Positions 8,199-16,329 of a stretch of 35,124 nucleotides of DNA are shown here, in pieces. The DNA is from CAYVMN01 sp964452575 (lineage in GTDB: Bacteria > Desulfobacterota > DSM-4660 > Desulfatiglandales > Desulfatiglandaceae). A model generated the notes under the pieces. The model made no database searches. It had not been told where the DNA came from and worked only from the letters and a program-made list of their open reading frames with translations. The stretch's first letter is position 1. Every line of letters starts with the position of its first letter. The stretch spans positions 1-35,124 of the forward strand of contig CAYVMN010000016.1 in the NCBI GenBank assembly GCA_964452575.1. Reading direction: 5' to 3'. The position numbers and the translations under genes were made by a program.

Positions 8199-10145
8199 AT
8201 GTGCGGAATATGCGGAAAAATCAGTTACAGAAGTAGCCACATCAAAGAAGATCTGCTCTTGAAGATGTGTCGGAGCTTTTCCTATCGAGGGCCGGATGAT
8301 GAAGGCATTTACTCCTTCGATCAGACCGGGGCAGATAGCAAGAAGGTTGGCGTAGGCCTTGGACACAGGAGACTCAGTATTATAGATCTGTCTCAGGCAG
8401 GCCATCAGCCCATGAGCAATGAAGATGACTCCTTATGGATAACCTATAATGGTGAGATATATAATTTCAGGGAGCTCAGAGCTGAGCTGATAGCCAAGGG
8501 CCACAGATTCAGGAGTAAGACTGACACCGAGGTTATCCTCCACCTTTATGAAGAGCAAGGAACGCAGTGCGTCCATAATCTAAGCGGCATGTTTTCCTTT
8601 GCCGTTTGGGATGAAAAGAGGTCCAGGCTTTGGCTCTGCCGCGACCGTCTCGGCATAAAGCCTCTTGTGTATTATTGGGATGGAAGCAATCTTGCATTCG
8701 CTTCTGAAATCAAGGCCCTCTTGCAGGACCCTAGCATACCAAAGGAATTGGATGAGGAGGCCTTAGTCCTTTATCTGGCCTTCAATTATGTCCCGGCTCC
8801 CTATACAATATTTAAGGGCATCAGGAAGCTTGAGCCGGGACATTATCTTGTCCTTCAAAATGGGGAACTGGAAATAGAGGAGTACTGGGATATTCCAAGG
8901 GCCAGCTCTCCTGACCCCATCCTTCTGCCGCTCAGAGAACAGATAGACAGCTATAAGAAAGACCTGACCGATTGTATCAGCGAGGCCGTCAGGAGAAGAA
9001 TGATCGCTGATGTGCCTCTGGGGGCCTTCTTGAGCGGGGGAATAGATTCGAGCATTGTCGTTTCCTTGATGGCAAGACATGCCAGTGGCCCGGTCAAGAC
9101 ATTTTCCATTGGATTCAAAGACGACAAGTTCTACGACGAGACCCGTTATGCACGTGAAGTGGCCGGCCTTTTCAAGACGGATCATCACGAATTTAAGCTC
9201 ACTTACAGGGACATGCTCGACGTGCTGACAAGTGTCCTTTCTACCTTTGACGAGCCCTTTGCCGATTCGTCGGCCATACCGGCCTACATTGTATCCAGGG
9301 AGACCAAGAGATATGTCACTGTCGCCCTCTCAGGGGACGGCGGCGATGAACTTTTTGCGGGATATCGATCTTATCTTGGAGAATATTGGCTGAAACGATA
9401 TTTGATGATCCCTTCCTTCCTGAGAGAGGGGTTGGTCGAAAGGCTGATTGAAGCACTTCCTGATTCACGGGATACCAGGCTCATGGAATATTTCCGGAGG
9501 GCCAAGAAATTTATCAGGGCCAGTAAAGGGGACTTTCCTGAAAGGGTTCTGTCGTTAAAAGAGATATTCCCCATAGCTATCCGCCAGGCCATTCTTAAAG
9601 AGACAAGGAAGACCGATAGGAAGTGTAATGATAAGCTGGCCATGCAATGGGTCTTGGAGTGGCTTCTACGTTACCAGGGGGATCAAATCAACGCTATCCT
9701 CTATCACGACACAAAGGATTCCTTGCCGGGTGATATGTTAACAAAGGTGGATTGGATGAGCATGAAAAATTCCCTAGAGGTCCGAGTCCCTCTCTTGGAT
9801 CCCCAGGTAGTGGAATTAGCATTCAAGATACATGGTTCACTGAAGCTCTATAAAGGCAAAAACAAATATATCCTTAAGGAGGCCTTCAAGGATGTCCTCC
9901 CCCCTAGCCTTCAGAGCAGGCCTAAGGCGGGTTTTGAGGTGCCCATCAGCAGGTGGCTCAGGACCGATCTCAGATTTCTCCTTGAGAAGTATCTTGCAGA
10001 AGATAAGATAGAAGAACAAGGGATCTTTGAATATGAAGTCATTGAAAACGTGATACAAGATCACCTGACCGGCAAGACTGACACCTCGTGGATGTTATGG
10101 AATTTGATCGTATTCCAGTACTGGTATGAGAGTTACTTCCTTTGA
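8199..10145 (+). CDS. asnB: asparagine synthase (glutamine-hydrolysing) family amidotransferase
   Basis: 648 residues in two domains. The N-terminal class II glutaminase begins MCGICG, so after Met removal Cys is the N-terminal nucleophile; this fixes the start at the ATG at 8199 rather than the in-frame TTG at 8190. GHRRLSIIDLS and YNGEIYNF belong to the same domain. The C-terminal synthetase domain has the PPi loop SGGIDSS (about residue 279) and SGDGGDELFAGY. True AsnB converts aspartate to asparagine; paralogues inside polysaccharide clusters often amidate sugar acids or cell-surface substrates, which fits the glycosyltransferase neighbours on both sides. The family assignment is firm; the substrate is inferred and open. 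Confidence 0.93.
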   Translation: MCGICGKISYRSSHIKEDLLLKMCRSFSYRGPDDEGIYSFDQTGADSKKVGVGLGHRRLSIIDLSQAGHQPMSNEDDSLWITYNGEIYNFRELRAELIAKGHRFRSKTDTEVILHLYEEQGTQCVHNLSGMFSFAVWDEKRSRLWLCRDRLGIKPLVYYWDGSNLAFASEIKALLQDPSIPKELDEEALVLYLAFNYVPAPYTIFKGIRKLEPGHYLVLQNGELEIEEYWDIPRASSPDPILLPLREQIDSYKKDLTDCISEAVRRRMIADVPLGAFLSGGIDSSIVVSLMARHASGPVKTFSIGFKDDKFYDETRYAREVAGLFKTDHHEFKLTYRDMLDVLTSVLSTFDEPFADSSAIPAYIVSRETKRYVTVALSGDGGDELFAGYRSYLGEYWLKRYLMIPSFLREGLVERLIEALPDSRDTRLMEYFRRAKKFIRASKGDFPERVLSLKEIFPIAIRQAILKETRKTDRKCNDKLAMQWVLEWLLRYQGDQINAILYHDTKDSLPGDMLTKVDWMSMKNSLEVRVPLLDPQVVELAFKIHGSLKLYKGKNKYILKEAFKDVLPPSLQSRPKAGFEVPISRWLRTDLRFLLEKYLAEDKIEEQGIFEYEVIENVIQDHLTGKTDTSWMLWNLIVFQYWYESYFL

Positions 10146-10183
10146 GACCTAATAGGTTGAGCTGATTTCCACGGGCGCTTGAG

Positions 10184-11398
10184 ATGCGAGCTAAGATTCC
10201 GAGGGCCATGCAAGTCGTTCATATTATCACCCGTTTGGACAGGGGAGGATCAGCCCAAAATACCCTGTTAACCTGTCTCGGCTTGAGCCAAGCCAAATAC
10301 CAGATTGTTTTGGTTCACGGGCTTGCCCTTGAATCCAGGATGACCGAGAGGGAGAAACAATCTGTAGGGATGGACGTCGAACGAGCCAGGATGGCCGGTT
10401 TGAAAGTTATTCCCTTGCCCTCACTGGTCCGAAGTCTTGATCCCTTTCGTGATGTCTTGGCCTTCTTCTCCTTATGGAAGATCCTGGCAAGAGAGAAACC
10501 CCTTATTGTCCACACCCACAGCTCCAAGGCAGGCATCCTTGGCCGTTGGGCCGCCAAGATGGCCGGCACACCCATCATAGTTCACACCCCTCATGGCCAC
10601 GTCTTTTACGGCCACTTCGGGACGATCACCTCAAGCTTATTTCTATTGCTGGAGAAAATCACTTCCCGTATTACACACATCACAATCGCTTTAACCCAAG
10701 CAGAGCGCAACGATTACATATCATATTCTATTGCCAGGCCGGAAAGGATCGTGACGATTCATAGTGGAGTCGACATTGAGCGGTATAGTGGAGCAAAGGT
10801 CAACGTGGTAGAAAAAAAGAGGTCTTTGGGTCTAGCGCCTGACGGATTGGTTGTCGGTACCGTTGGCTGGCTTCTTCCCGTTAAGGGACCAATGTATCTA
10901 CTTAAGGCCATGGAACGCGTTTGGGAGAATCATGGTGAGATTAAGCTGATCTTTGTCGGGAAAGGTGGGCTGGAATGGCAATTACGTGCTGAGGCATCAC
11001 GGGCAGGGGTATCTAGCAAGGTGGGCCTCCTGGGATGGCGTGACGATGTCCCTGAGATCATGCAGATTCTGGATGTCTTTGTTCTACCATCCTTAAATGA
11101 AGGAATGGGAAGGGTTCTGGTAGAGGCCATGGCAGCGGGAAAACCTATTATAGCAAGCCGTGCAGGAGGCATTGTAGACCTTATCAAGGACGGAGAAAAT
11201 GGCCTATTAATCGAACCAGGGGATGTTGACGGGCTGTATCTGGCTATCGAAAGGTTGTTAAACGACACCAAAATGCGCTATGATATGGGGCAAAGAGGAA
11301 AAGTAATTGCAAGAGGGTTCAGCCTAGAGAGGATGCTTGAAAAGATAGAGGTCCTCTATTCTTCACTGATTCATCAATTGAGTAATAAGCCCGACTGA
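10184..11398 (+). CDS. glycosyltransferase family 4
   Basis: A 404-residue GT-B glycosyltransferase. The N-terminal domain has MQVVHIITRLDRGGSAQNT and HTHSSKAGILGR. The C-terminal domain has IHSGVDIERY, VGWLLPVKG, FVGKGGLEWQL and EGMGRVLVEAMAAGKP (about residues 305-320). It resembles the group that acts on undecaprenyl-linked intermediates in capsule or exopolysaccharide assembly. Two starts are possible: ATG 10184 and ATG 10208; homologues usually start at a position like the second, but neither has a strong ribosome site. It is 38 nt after asnB, in the same direction. Sugar specificity unknown. Confidence 0.9.
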   Translation: MRAKIPRAMQVVHIITRLDRGGSAQNTLLTCLGLSQAKYQIVLVHGLALESRMTEREKQSVGMDVERARMAGLKVIPLPSLVRSLDPFRDVLAFFSLWKILAREKPLIVHTHSSKAGILGRWAAKMAGTPIIVHTPHGHVFYGHFGTITSSLFLLLEKITSRITHITIALTQAERNDYISYSIARPERIVTIHSGVDIERYSGAKVNVVEKKRSLGLAPDGLVVGTVGWLLPVKGPMYLLKAMERVWENHGEIKLIFVGKGGLEWQLRAEASRAGVSSKVGLLGWRDDVPEIMQILDVFVLPSLNEGMGRVLVEAMAAGKPIIASRAGGIVDLIKDGENGLLIEPGDVDGLYLAIERLLNDTKMRYDMGQRGKVIARGFSLERMLEKIEVLYSSLIHQLSNKPD

Positions 11399-11541
11399 TC
11401 GAAGGCTGTATGCAGTCTTTATCATCTTTGGACGTGAGTAGTCTGAGAATAGGGACATCGACGGGTTTTATGGAAAGGAGGCCCTGGAGCATAGCGGCCA
11501 GCAGATGCGTTAACCTCCTGACGAAAACGAGGTAATAGCCT

Positions 11542-12225
11542 GTGATCGTTGCAGCCCATCAGCCACAGTATTTGCCCTGGCTAGGTTATTTTGATAAGAT
11601 AAGCAGGGCGGATATCTTTGTGCTGTTAGATAATGTTCAGTTCAAGAAGAACGAGTGGCAGAACAGGAATAGGATCAAGACAGCCCAGGGGTGGCAGTGG
11701 CTGACCGTACCGGTCCTCTATAGGTATCCCCAGCTCATAAATGAGGTGACCATCAATGGCAAGGTAAGGTGGCAGCATCAGCACCGTCAGGCTATGTTGA
11801 CCAATTACAGCAAGGCCCCTTATTATCATTACCTGGACGAATTCTTTGAAGATATCTTTTCCCGTGACTGGCAACTGATCTCGCAACTCAACGTTACGGT
11901 CGTAAAGAGATTGGCAAGGCTGCTCGGGATTGAGACAGATATTTTCATGGCCTCAGAGCTGGGCAGCTTCCCAAGAGACCCGGATGAAAGGCTTATTGCT
12001 ATAGCTGGCCATTTCAACGCAGATACCTATCTGGCAGGAAAGGGCGGGAGCCAGTACATGGCCTTGGAAAAATATGAAAAGGGCGCTGTTAAGGTAATAT
12101 TTCAGGATTACAAACACCCTGTTTATGACCAGCTCTTTGGCGAATTTGAACCACTCATGTCTGTTATAGACCTCATCTTCAACCACGGCGATAAGAGCCT
12201 GGGTATATTAAGGGGGAATTCATGA
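11542..12225 (+). CDS. wbqC: WbqC-like family protein
   Basis: 227 residues. The opening AAHQPQYLPWLGYFDKI and LLDNVQFKKNEWQNRNRIK are the signature of the WbqC-like family (PF08889), found in O-antigen and capsule clusters. Its exact role is unsettled; a part in making or attaching modified amino sugars is usually assumed. The start is GTG with GAGG upstream. Its TGA overlaps an ATG (ATGA) that begins a very short stub resembling a PIG-L deacetylase, the usual partner gene of wbqC. It lies in the middle of the polysaccharide cluster, after a 143-nt spacer with no visible gene. Confidence 0.9.
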   Translation: MIVAAHQPQYLPWLGYFDKISRADIFVLLDNVQFKKNEWQNRNRIKTAQGWQWLTVPVLYRYPQLINEVTINGKVRWQHQHRQAMLTNYSKAPYYHYLDEFFEDIFSRDWQLISQLNVTVVKRLARLLGIETDIFMASELGSFPRDPDERLIAIAGHFNADTYLAGKGGSQYMALEKYEKGAVKVIFQDYKHPVYDQLFGEFEPLMSVIDLIFNHGDKSLGILRGNS

Positions 12226-12260
12226 ACATACTTGCTCTCAGCGCTCATCCTTGCCCCTAG
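12222..12260 (+). pseudogene. 5' stub of a PIG-L deacetylase gene
   Basis: ATG at 12222 overlaps the wbqC stop and is preceded by AGGGGGA. The reading MNILALSAHP is the typical start of PIG-L/LmbE N-acetylglucosaminyl deacetylases, in which HPDD follows as metal ligands. Here two codons later the frame reads TAG and nothing recognisable continues, so all but the first 10 codons appear to have been deleted. The match is short; coupling and context carry most of the weight. Confidence 0.5.
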
Positions 12261-12311
12261 GATGCACGCCTCTCAGGTAGAAAGCCCCTTTAGCTTAGTG
12301 GATGAAGAAAA

Positions 12312-13355
12312 GTGATAGCTCATTCAAGGGTAGTTCTTGAAGAAGAAGATCTCGTCAGTGTATCAGAGGTGCTACGGTCAGGACAGTTGGCCCAGGGGGA
12401 TGTCGTCTCATCCCTTGAAAAAAGACTCGCCAGCTCGATTGGCGTAGGACACGGGGCTGCTGTAAGTTCTGGTACGGCCGCACTCCACCTCTCCCTTATC
12501 TCTCTCGGAGTGAGTCAGGGTTCCCAGGTCATTCTTCCAAGCTATGTATGCACAGCCCTAGTAAATGCCATACACTATGTGGGGGCTACCCCTGTGGTGG
12601 TGGACATAGATCCTGGCACATTCAATATGAGTGCGGAGGAAACAAAGAAGGCCTTAAGTGATAGTACAGCAGCAATTATGGTGCCACACATGTTCGGCCT
12701 ACCTGCAGATATGGATGAGATCCTATCCCTGGGGGTCCCGGTGATTGAAGATTGTGCACAGGCCGTGGGGGCCACTTACAACGGAAAAAGGGTTGGAAGC
12801 CTTGGTTATGCATCTATTTTCTCCTTTTATGCCACCAAGCTGATCTGTGCCGGGGAGGGAGGACTCGTTCTTTCGGACAGGGCTGAGTTCATTGAGCAAA
12901 TAAGAGATCTCAGAGATTACGACGAAAAGGCAACATATAGCCTCAGGTACAATTACAAAATGACAGACATCCACGCGTCCCTGGGATTGAGTCAGTTCAA
13001 GAAACTCCCGTCGTTAATCCGCAAGAGAAGAGAGATCGCCAGAGTCTATGATGATGGCCTTGGGGGTGTAGTCAAGAGAACCCCATTTGTGCCACATGGA
13101 AGGGAACATATTTATTACAGGTATGTTGTGCTGGTTGAAGATGTGTCTAAATTCATTGAAGATATGAGACAAGAAGGCATTGAATGCAGGCGACCCGTAT
13201 TTAAACCCTTACACAGATACCTGAATCTGCCAGGATGCCCTGTGACTGATGATGTATGGTCACAGGCGGTCTCCATCCCCATTTACCCTTCTCTATCAAG
13301 AGATGAGGTCTACCGAATCGTAGACACTGTAAAGCAGATAATCCAGGCCCGTTGA
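12312..13355 (+). CDS. DegT/DnrJ/EryC1/StrS sugar aminotransferase
   Basis: 347 residues, PLP-dependent. AVSSGTAALHLSL binds the cofactor phosphate, VIEDCAQAVGA is the Asp motif facing the pyridine nitrogen, and FYATKLICAGEGG carries the Schiff-base lysine at about residue 176. These enzymes aminate a keto-sugar nucleotide, making amino sugars for O-antigen, capsule or glycan. The start is GTG; upstream is the 52-nt tail after the deacetylase stub, suggesting the deletion fused this gene closer to wbqC. Its TGA overlaps a possible TTG start of the next gene. Sugar specificity cannot be read from the sequence. Confidence 0.92.
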   Translation: MIAHSRVVLEEEDLVSVSEVLRSGQLAQGDVVSSLEKRLASSIGVGHGAAVSSGTAALHLSLISLGVSQGSQVILPSYVCTALVNAIHYVGATPVVVDIDPGTFNMSAEETKKALSDSTAAIMVPHMFGLPADMDEILSLGVPVIEDCAQAVGATYNGKRVGSLGYASIFSFYATKLICAGEGGLVLSDRAEFIEQIRDLRDYDEKATYSLRYNYKMTDIHASLGLSQFKKLPSLIRKRREIARVYDDGLGGVVKRTPFVPHGREHIYYRYVVLVEDVSKFIEDMRQEGIECRRPVFKPLHRYLNLPGCPVTDDVWSQAVSIPIYPSLSRDEVYRIVDTVKQIIQAR

Positions 13356-13360
13356 GTAAC

Positions 13361-14500
13361 ATGGAAGGCAAGAAAAGGATCTCAGCTCTCATCATCTTTT
13401 ATCCCATTGCATTGCTCGTCTTTGTAACTCTCGTCATTGCCCTGTTTCGATCCTGGTTTATCTTCGCTGGGTTGAGATGGCTCTACATACTGCTTTTCTC
13501 CGTTTCCCTTTCCTACGCATTGACTCCTGTAATGAGGTGGATCGCCCTTAGATACAATATCATCGATATCCCTGATCAGAGAAAGGTCCACAGTGAGGCC
13601 ACCCCCCTCCTCGGGGGGTTGGCAATTATCATCTCCTTTTCTGCCTCTCTAATGGCCAATATGATTTTTGACAAGGAAGTGATTGTCCTCTTATCCGCCG
13701 GGGTGATAGTTGGTGTCGTGGGTGTCCTTGATGACTGCAAGGGATTGTCAGCCTGGCTTAAGCTTCTGGTGCAGGTCATTTTGGTCCTTATCCTAGTCCA
13801 TAGCGGGATTGTCTTACACCTCCTGCCAGTTAATACCTGGTGGGGGTCTTCGTGTAATCTCATCCTGACCGTCATCTGGATAGTAGGTCTCACCAATGCC
13901 ATGAATTTCTTTGACGGCATGGACGGTCTGGCAACCGGACTGAGCGGCATTATTGCCATCTTTATGGGGATTGTGGCCTTTCAGACAGATCAGCCCTTTA
14001 TGGGCTGGATTGCCATTGCCATGTTGGGGAGCTGTCTTGGGTTCTTCCCTTACAACTTCAGGCTTAAGAGCCCAGCGGCCATTTACCTGGGAGATGCCGG
14101 AAGCACGTTCCTTGGTTTTGTCCTCTCTGCGCTGGCCGTGAAGGGTGACTGGGCGGAAAACAGCCGAATAGTGGCCTTTGCTACACCTACCTTGATCTTC
14201 TGGGTCCTGATATTTGATATGGGATACATAACAGTGGAGAGGGTAATGACCGGAAAGGTCCACACAATCAAGGAATGGATCGATTATGTGGGTAAGGATC
14301 ATCTTCATCACCGGCTTTCTAATCTCCTGGGAGATAAGAGAAAGGCGGTCCTTACCATTTTTCTTTTGAGTGCGATCCTTGGTTTGAGTAGTATCGTCCT
14401 GAGAAATGCCAGGATGATTGACGCTATCCTCCTTGTTCTTCAGGCGTTTATATTGGTCTCATTAATCTCGGTCATTGAAAATGCCTCCAGGAGAAACTAA
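13361..14500 (+). CDS. WecA/TagO/MraY-type undecaprenyl-phosphate glycosyl-1-phosphate transferase
   Basis: About 379 residues with roughly ten or eleven hydrophobic membrane segments. PDQRKVHSEATPLLGG, the DDxxxL-like VLDDCKGLS, NAMNFFDGMDGLATG and IYLGDAGSTFLGF are the conserved cytoplasmic loops of the polyprenyl-phosphate N-acetylhexosamine-1-phosphate transferases. It should start a glycan by moving a (GlcNAc)-1-phosphate from UDP-sugar to undecaprenyl phosphate at the inner membrane, with the two GT4 enzymes of the cluster extending the chain. The late histidine-containing loop (KDHLHHRL) is typical of the WecA/TagO branch rather than MraY. ATG 13361 is chosen; TTG 13352, overlapping the upstream stop, is also possible. 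Confidence 0.92.
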   Translation: MEGKKRISALIIFYPIALLVFVTLVIALFRSWFIFAGLRWLYILLFSVSLSYALTPVMRWIALRYNIIDIPDQRKVHSEATPLLGGLAIIISFSASLMANMIFDKEVIVLLSAGVIVGVVGVLDDCKGLSAWLKLLVQVILVLILVHSGIVLHLLPVNTWWGSSCNLILTVIWIVGLTNAMNFFDGMDGLATGLSGIIAIFMGIVAFQTDQPFMGWIAIAMLGSCLGFFPYNFRLKSPAAIYLGDAGSTFLGFVLSALAVKGDWAENSRIVAFATPTLIFWVLIFDMGYITVERVMTGKVHTIKEWIDYVGKDHLHHRLSNLLGDKRKAVLTIFLLSAILGLSSIVLRNARMIDAILLVLQAFILVSLISVIENASRRN

Positions 14501-14511
14501 CCCTTACCTCC

Positions 14512-14820
14512 CTAGAACCAGGCCTTCTTCTTGCCGGCAGAAGTGAGGCTGGAGGCTTGATTCATCCCTATTATCACCTCTTGGCCGGGCTTGAGATTGC
14601 CTCGCAAGATCTCGGTGAAGGTGCCGTCACTGACACCTGTCATGACCTGAATGGGCAATGCCTTCATGTCTTTACCCACGACCCAGACGCGTCCTAGTGC
14701 CACCTGTTTGCGAGCCCTTGCCTCTGAGAGTTGCCTGAATTTATCGCGCTGGGCCTCGTTAAGAATAGCCATGAGTGCCACGCGGTGCTTTTCACGCATG
14801 CTCAGGACTTCAGCTTTTGC
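14512..14820 (-). pseudogene. C-terminal remnant of an RND-type efflux membrane-fusion protein
   Basis: The frame from an in-frame stop at 14821-14823 down to 14512 encodes about 102 residues. The last half, with VWVVGKDMKALPIQVMTG, DGTFTEIL and LKPGQEVIIG, matches the C-terminal membrane-proximal region of HlyD/MacA-like adaptors. The preceding MAILNEAQRDKFRQL resembles the helical insertion seen in some deltaproteobacterial adaptors. The N-terminal signal, hairpin and lipoyl domains are absent upstream, and no permease gene is adjacent. This looks like the tail of a gene left after deletion. It converges with the glycan cluster 12 nt away. Confidence 0.65.
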
Positions 14821-14920
14821 CTAGTTTCACAACTCTCTTTTCCTGGGTACTTGCCAGAAGTCTTGGCGCCCCGTAGGTCTCCTATCCCGTGTAATTCCGG
14901 CGTGAATAAGAAGCATATGA

Positions 14921-14947
14921 CAGGATTAACATGATATACATGATTTA
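14921..14947 (+). repeat. three tandem 9-nt units (CAGGATTAA-like)
   Basis: Three adjacent 9-mers, CAGGATTAA, CATGATATA and CATGATTTA. A similar block lies inverted at 15120-15146. The region between (14948-15119) has no gene but contains a strong hairpin, arms near 15082-15095 and 15100-15113. Confidence 0.6.
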
Positions 14948-15119
14948 TTCTTGCCTTTCCAGATGAAAGGCAAAAAGGTGTAATCCCTCTTGGAGGGAGG
15001 AAATTTACTGCAAGTTATCAAACTTATCAAAACCCGGGAATGGGAGGTCAGGTCTTCTTTTCACGCCTCCGGCGGGATTGAATTTTCTCCCTTCCACCAG
15101 GGAAGGGAGAAATACAAAA

Positions 15120-15146
15120 ATGATCCATAAGATCCTGCGAATCCTG
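15120..15146 (-). repeat. three tandem 9-nt units, inverted partner
   Basis: Read on the minus strand this is CAGGATTCG, CAGGATCTT and ATGGATCAT, the same 9-nt period as at 14921-14947 but in opposite orientation. Such CAGGATTNA-type tandem motifs are common in intergenic DNA of several bacterial groups; here they bracket about 170 bp. Confidence 0.55.
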
Positions 15147-15217
15147 TCAGGGGCCTTCCTCATACCACAGGTTCTACTGGTGGTCGATGATTTCTTTGTT
15201 TTACGGCAAGACAATCA

Positions 15218-15248
15218 GCAAAGAAAGGGCAGACCGAGGTCTGCCCTT
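15218..15248 (-). terminator. intrinsic terminator of the MetX-like gene
   Basis: AAGGGCAGACC and GGTCTGCCCTT form an 11-bp perfect stem closed by two bases, 29 nt past the stop of the minus-strand gene. On that strand the stem is followed by TTTCTTT-like sequence. Confidence 0.75.
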
Positions 15249-15276
15249 AAACTTCGCCACTTCGCCTGAAACACGA

Positions 15277-16329
15277 CTACTTCAGGAACTCGGTTATCAC
15301 TTTACTTGCTTTCACAAGTTCGAGAGCACATCCAAGATGACCAAGGATAGAATCATAAGAGAATACTTGGGCCCCTGGAATCGCTTTCGCAATGGGTTCA
15401 AATGAACTGGGTGGAAAAAGCTCGTCGTCGTTTACACCGATCACCAGGGTTCTGGCTTTCACGTTGGGCAGCTGGTTTGTGACGCCAAAATTCATGAGCG
15501 CTTCCTCCCGCCAAATGGTATCGTTTGCGTCCGCCTTGGCACTGCCAAGACCCACGTCCTTGAGCCCCTTTAATAGAGCCTCTTTTGTTTTCCACTTCTG
15601 AGCATAATAATCATGCGCGAAATACCACAAGTAGGCCCCCATGAAATACACTTCCATACCCTTCTTTGGTTGTTCCTTGTAATATCCGTCCATATATGCA
15701 GGGTCTAGCTTGATGGTGTCGACCAGTACCGCGCTCCTGCCAAAGATCCGACCGATGACTTCCGAGCCCGTTGCAATCGGAATAGCCCAATCCATAAAAC
15801 CAGGATACATGGTTATCCACTGCAAGGTCTGAAAGCCGCCCATGCTCGGTCCGGCGACGCCGGCGAGGTGTTTGATATTCAGATGCTGGGTAACCAGAAG
15901 ATACTGAGCTTTGATCATGTCGGCAACGGTGTACCTAGGGAACTTTGGGCCAAGCCCGGATACTGAGGGACACGATGATCCCGGCGAACCTATTGCAGTG
16001 GGTAGAATGAAAAAGAATCTGTTTGTGTCAAACGGCTTGCCTGGACCAACCATACCCTTGAGAAGCATTATCTGCGCATAATTGCCGCTGAAGCCGTGGC
16101 AAAAAACAACCGCGTTGGTTATATTTCCCTGCGCGTCCTTTTGAGGCGTACCCAGAGTAGCATATTCTATTTTCAGGTCTTCAATTGCTGCCCCCGACTT
16201 GAGCTTGAAATTCTTTACGTTATAATACTCGGGCGTTAGCTTGAGCTCTTCCGAAAAAGAAGGGACAGCGCTACAGAAACAAAAGAGAAAAGCCAAAAGT
16301 ATCGCACGAATTATTCGATGTCGATCCAT
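15277..16329 (-). CDS. exported MetX-like alpha/beta hydrolase
   Basis: 350 residues. Residues 1-27 form a signal peptide (basic start, LLAFLFCFC core). The rest is an alpha/beta-hydrolase of the homoserine O-acetyltransferase (MetX) family: KIEYATLGTP, VVFCHGFSG, the oxyanion region TAIGSPGSS, nucleophile elbow GPSMGG with Ser162, an Asp in NDDELFPP (about 301-302) and His331 in ILGHLGC. Genuine MetX proteins are cytoplasmic, so an exported member is more likely an esterase, acyltransferase or hydrolase acting in the periplasm; that is inference. The gene stands alone between non-coding stretches, with GGAGGTC before the ATG and a clear terminator behind it. Substrate unknown. Confidence 0.87.
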   Translation of the reverse strand: MDRHRIIRAILLAFLFCFCSAVPSFSEELKLTPEYYNVKNFKLKSGAAIEDLKIEYATLGTPQKDAQGNITNAVVFCHGFSGNYAQIMLLKGMVGPGKPFDTNRFFFILPTAIGSPGSSCPSVSGLGPKFPRYTVADMIKAQYLLVTQHLNIKHLAGVAGPSMGGFQTLQWITMYPGFMDWAIPIATGSEVIGRIFGRSAVLVDTIKLDPAYMDGYYKEQPKKGMEVYFMGAYLWYFAHDYYAQKWKTKEALLKGLKDVGLGSAKADANDTIWREEALMNFGVTNQLPNVKARTLVIGVNDDELFPPSSFEPIAKAIPGAQVFSYDSILGHLGCALELVKASKVITEFLK

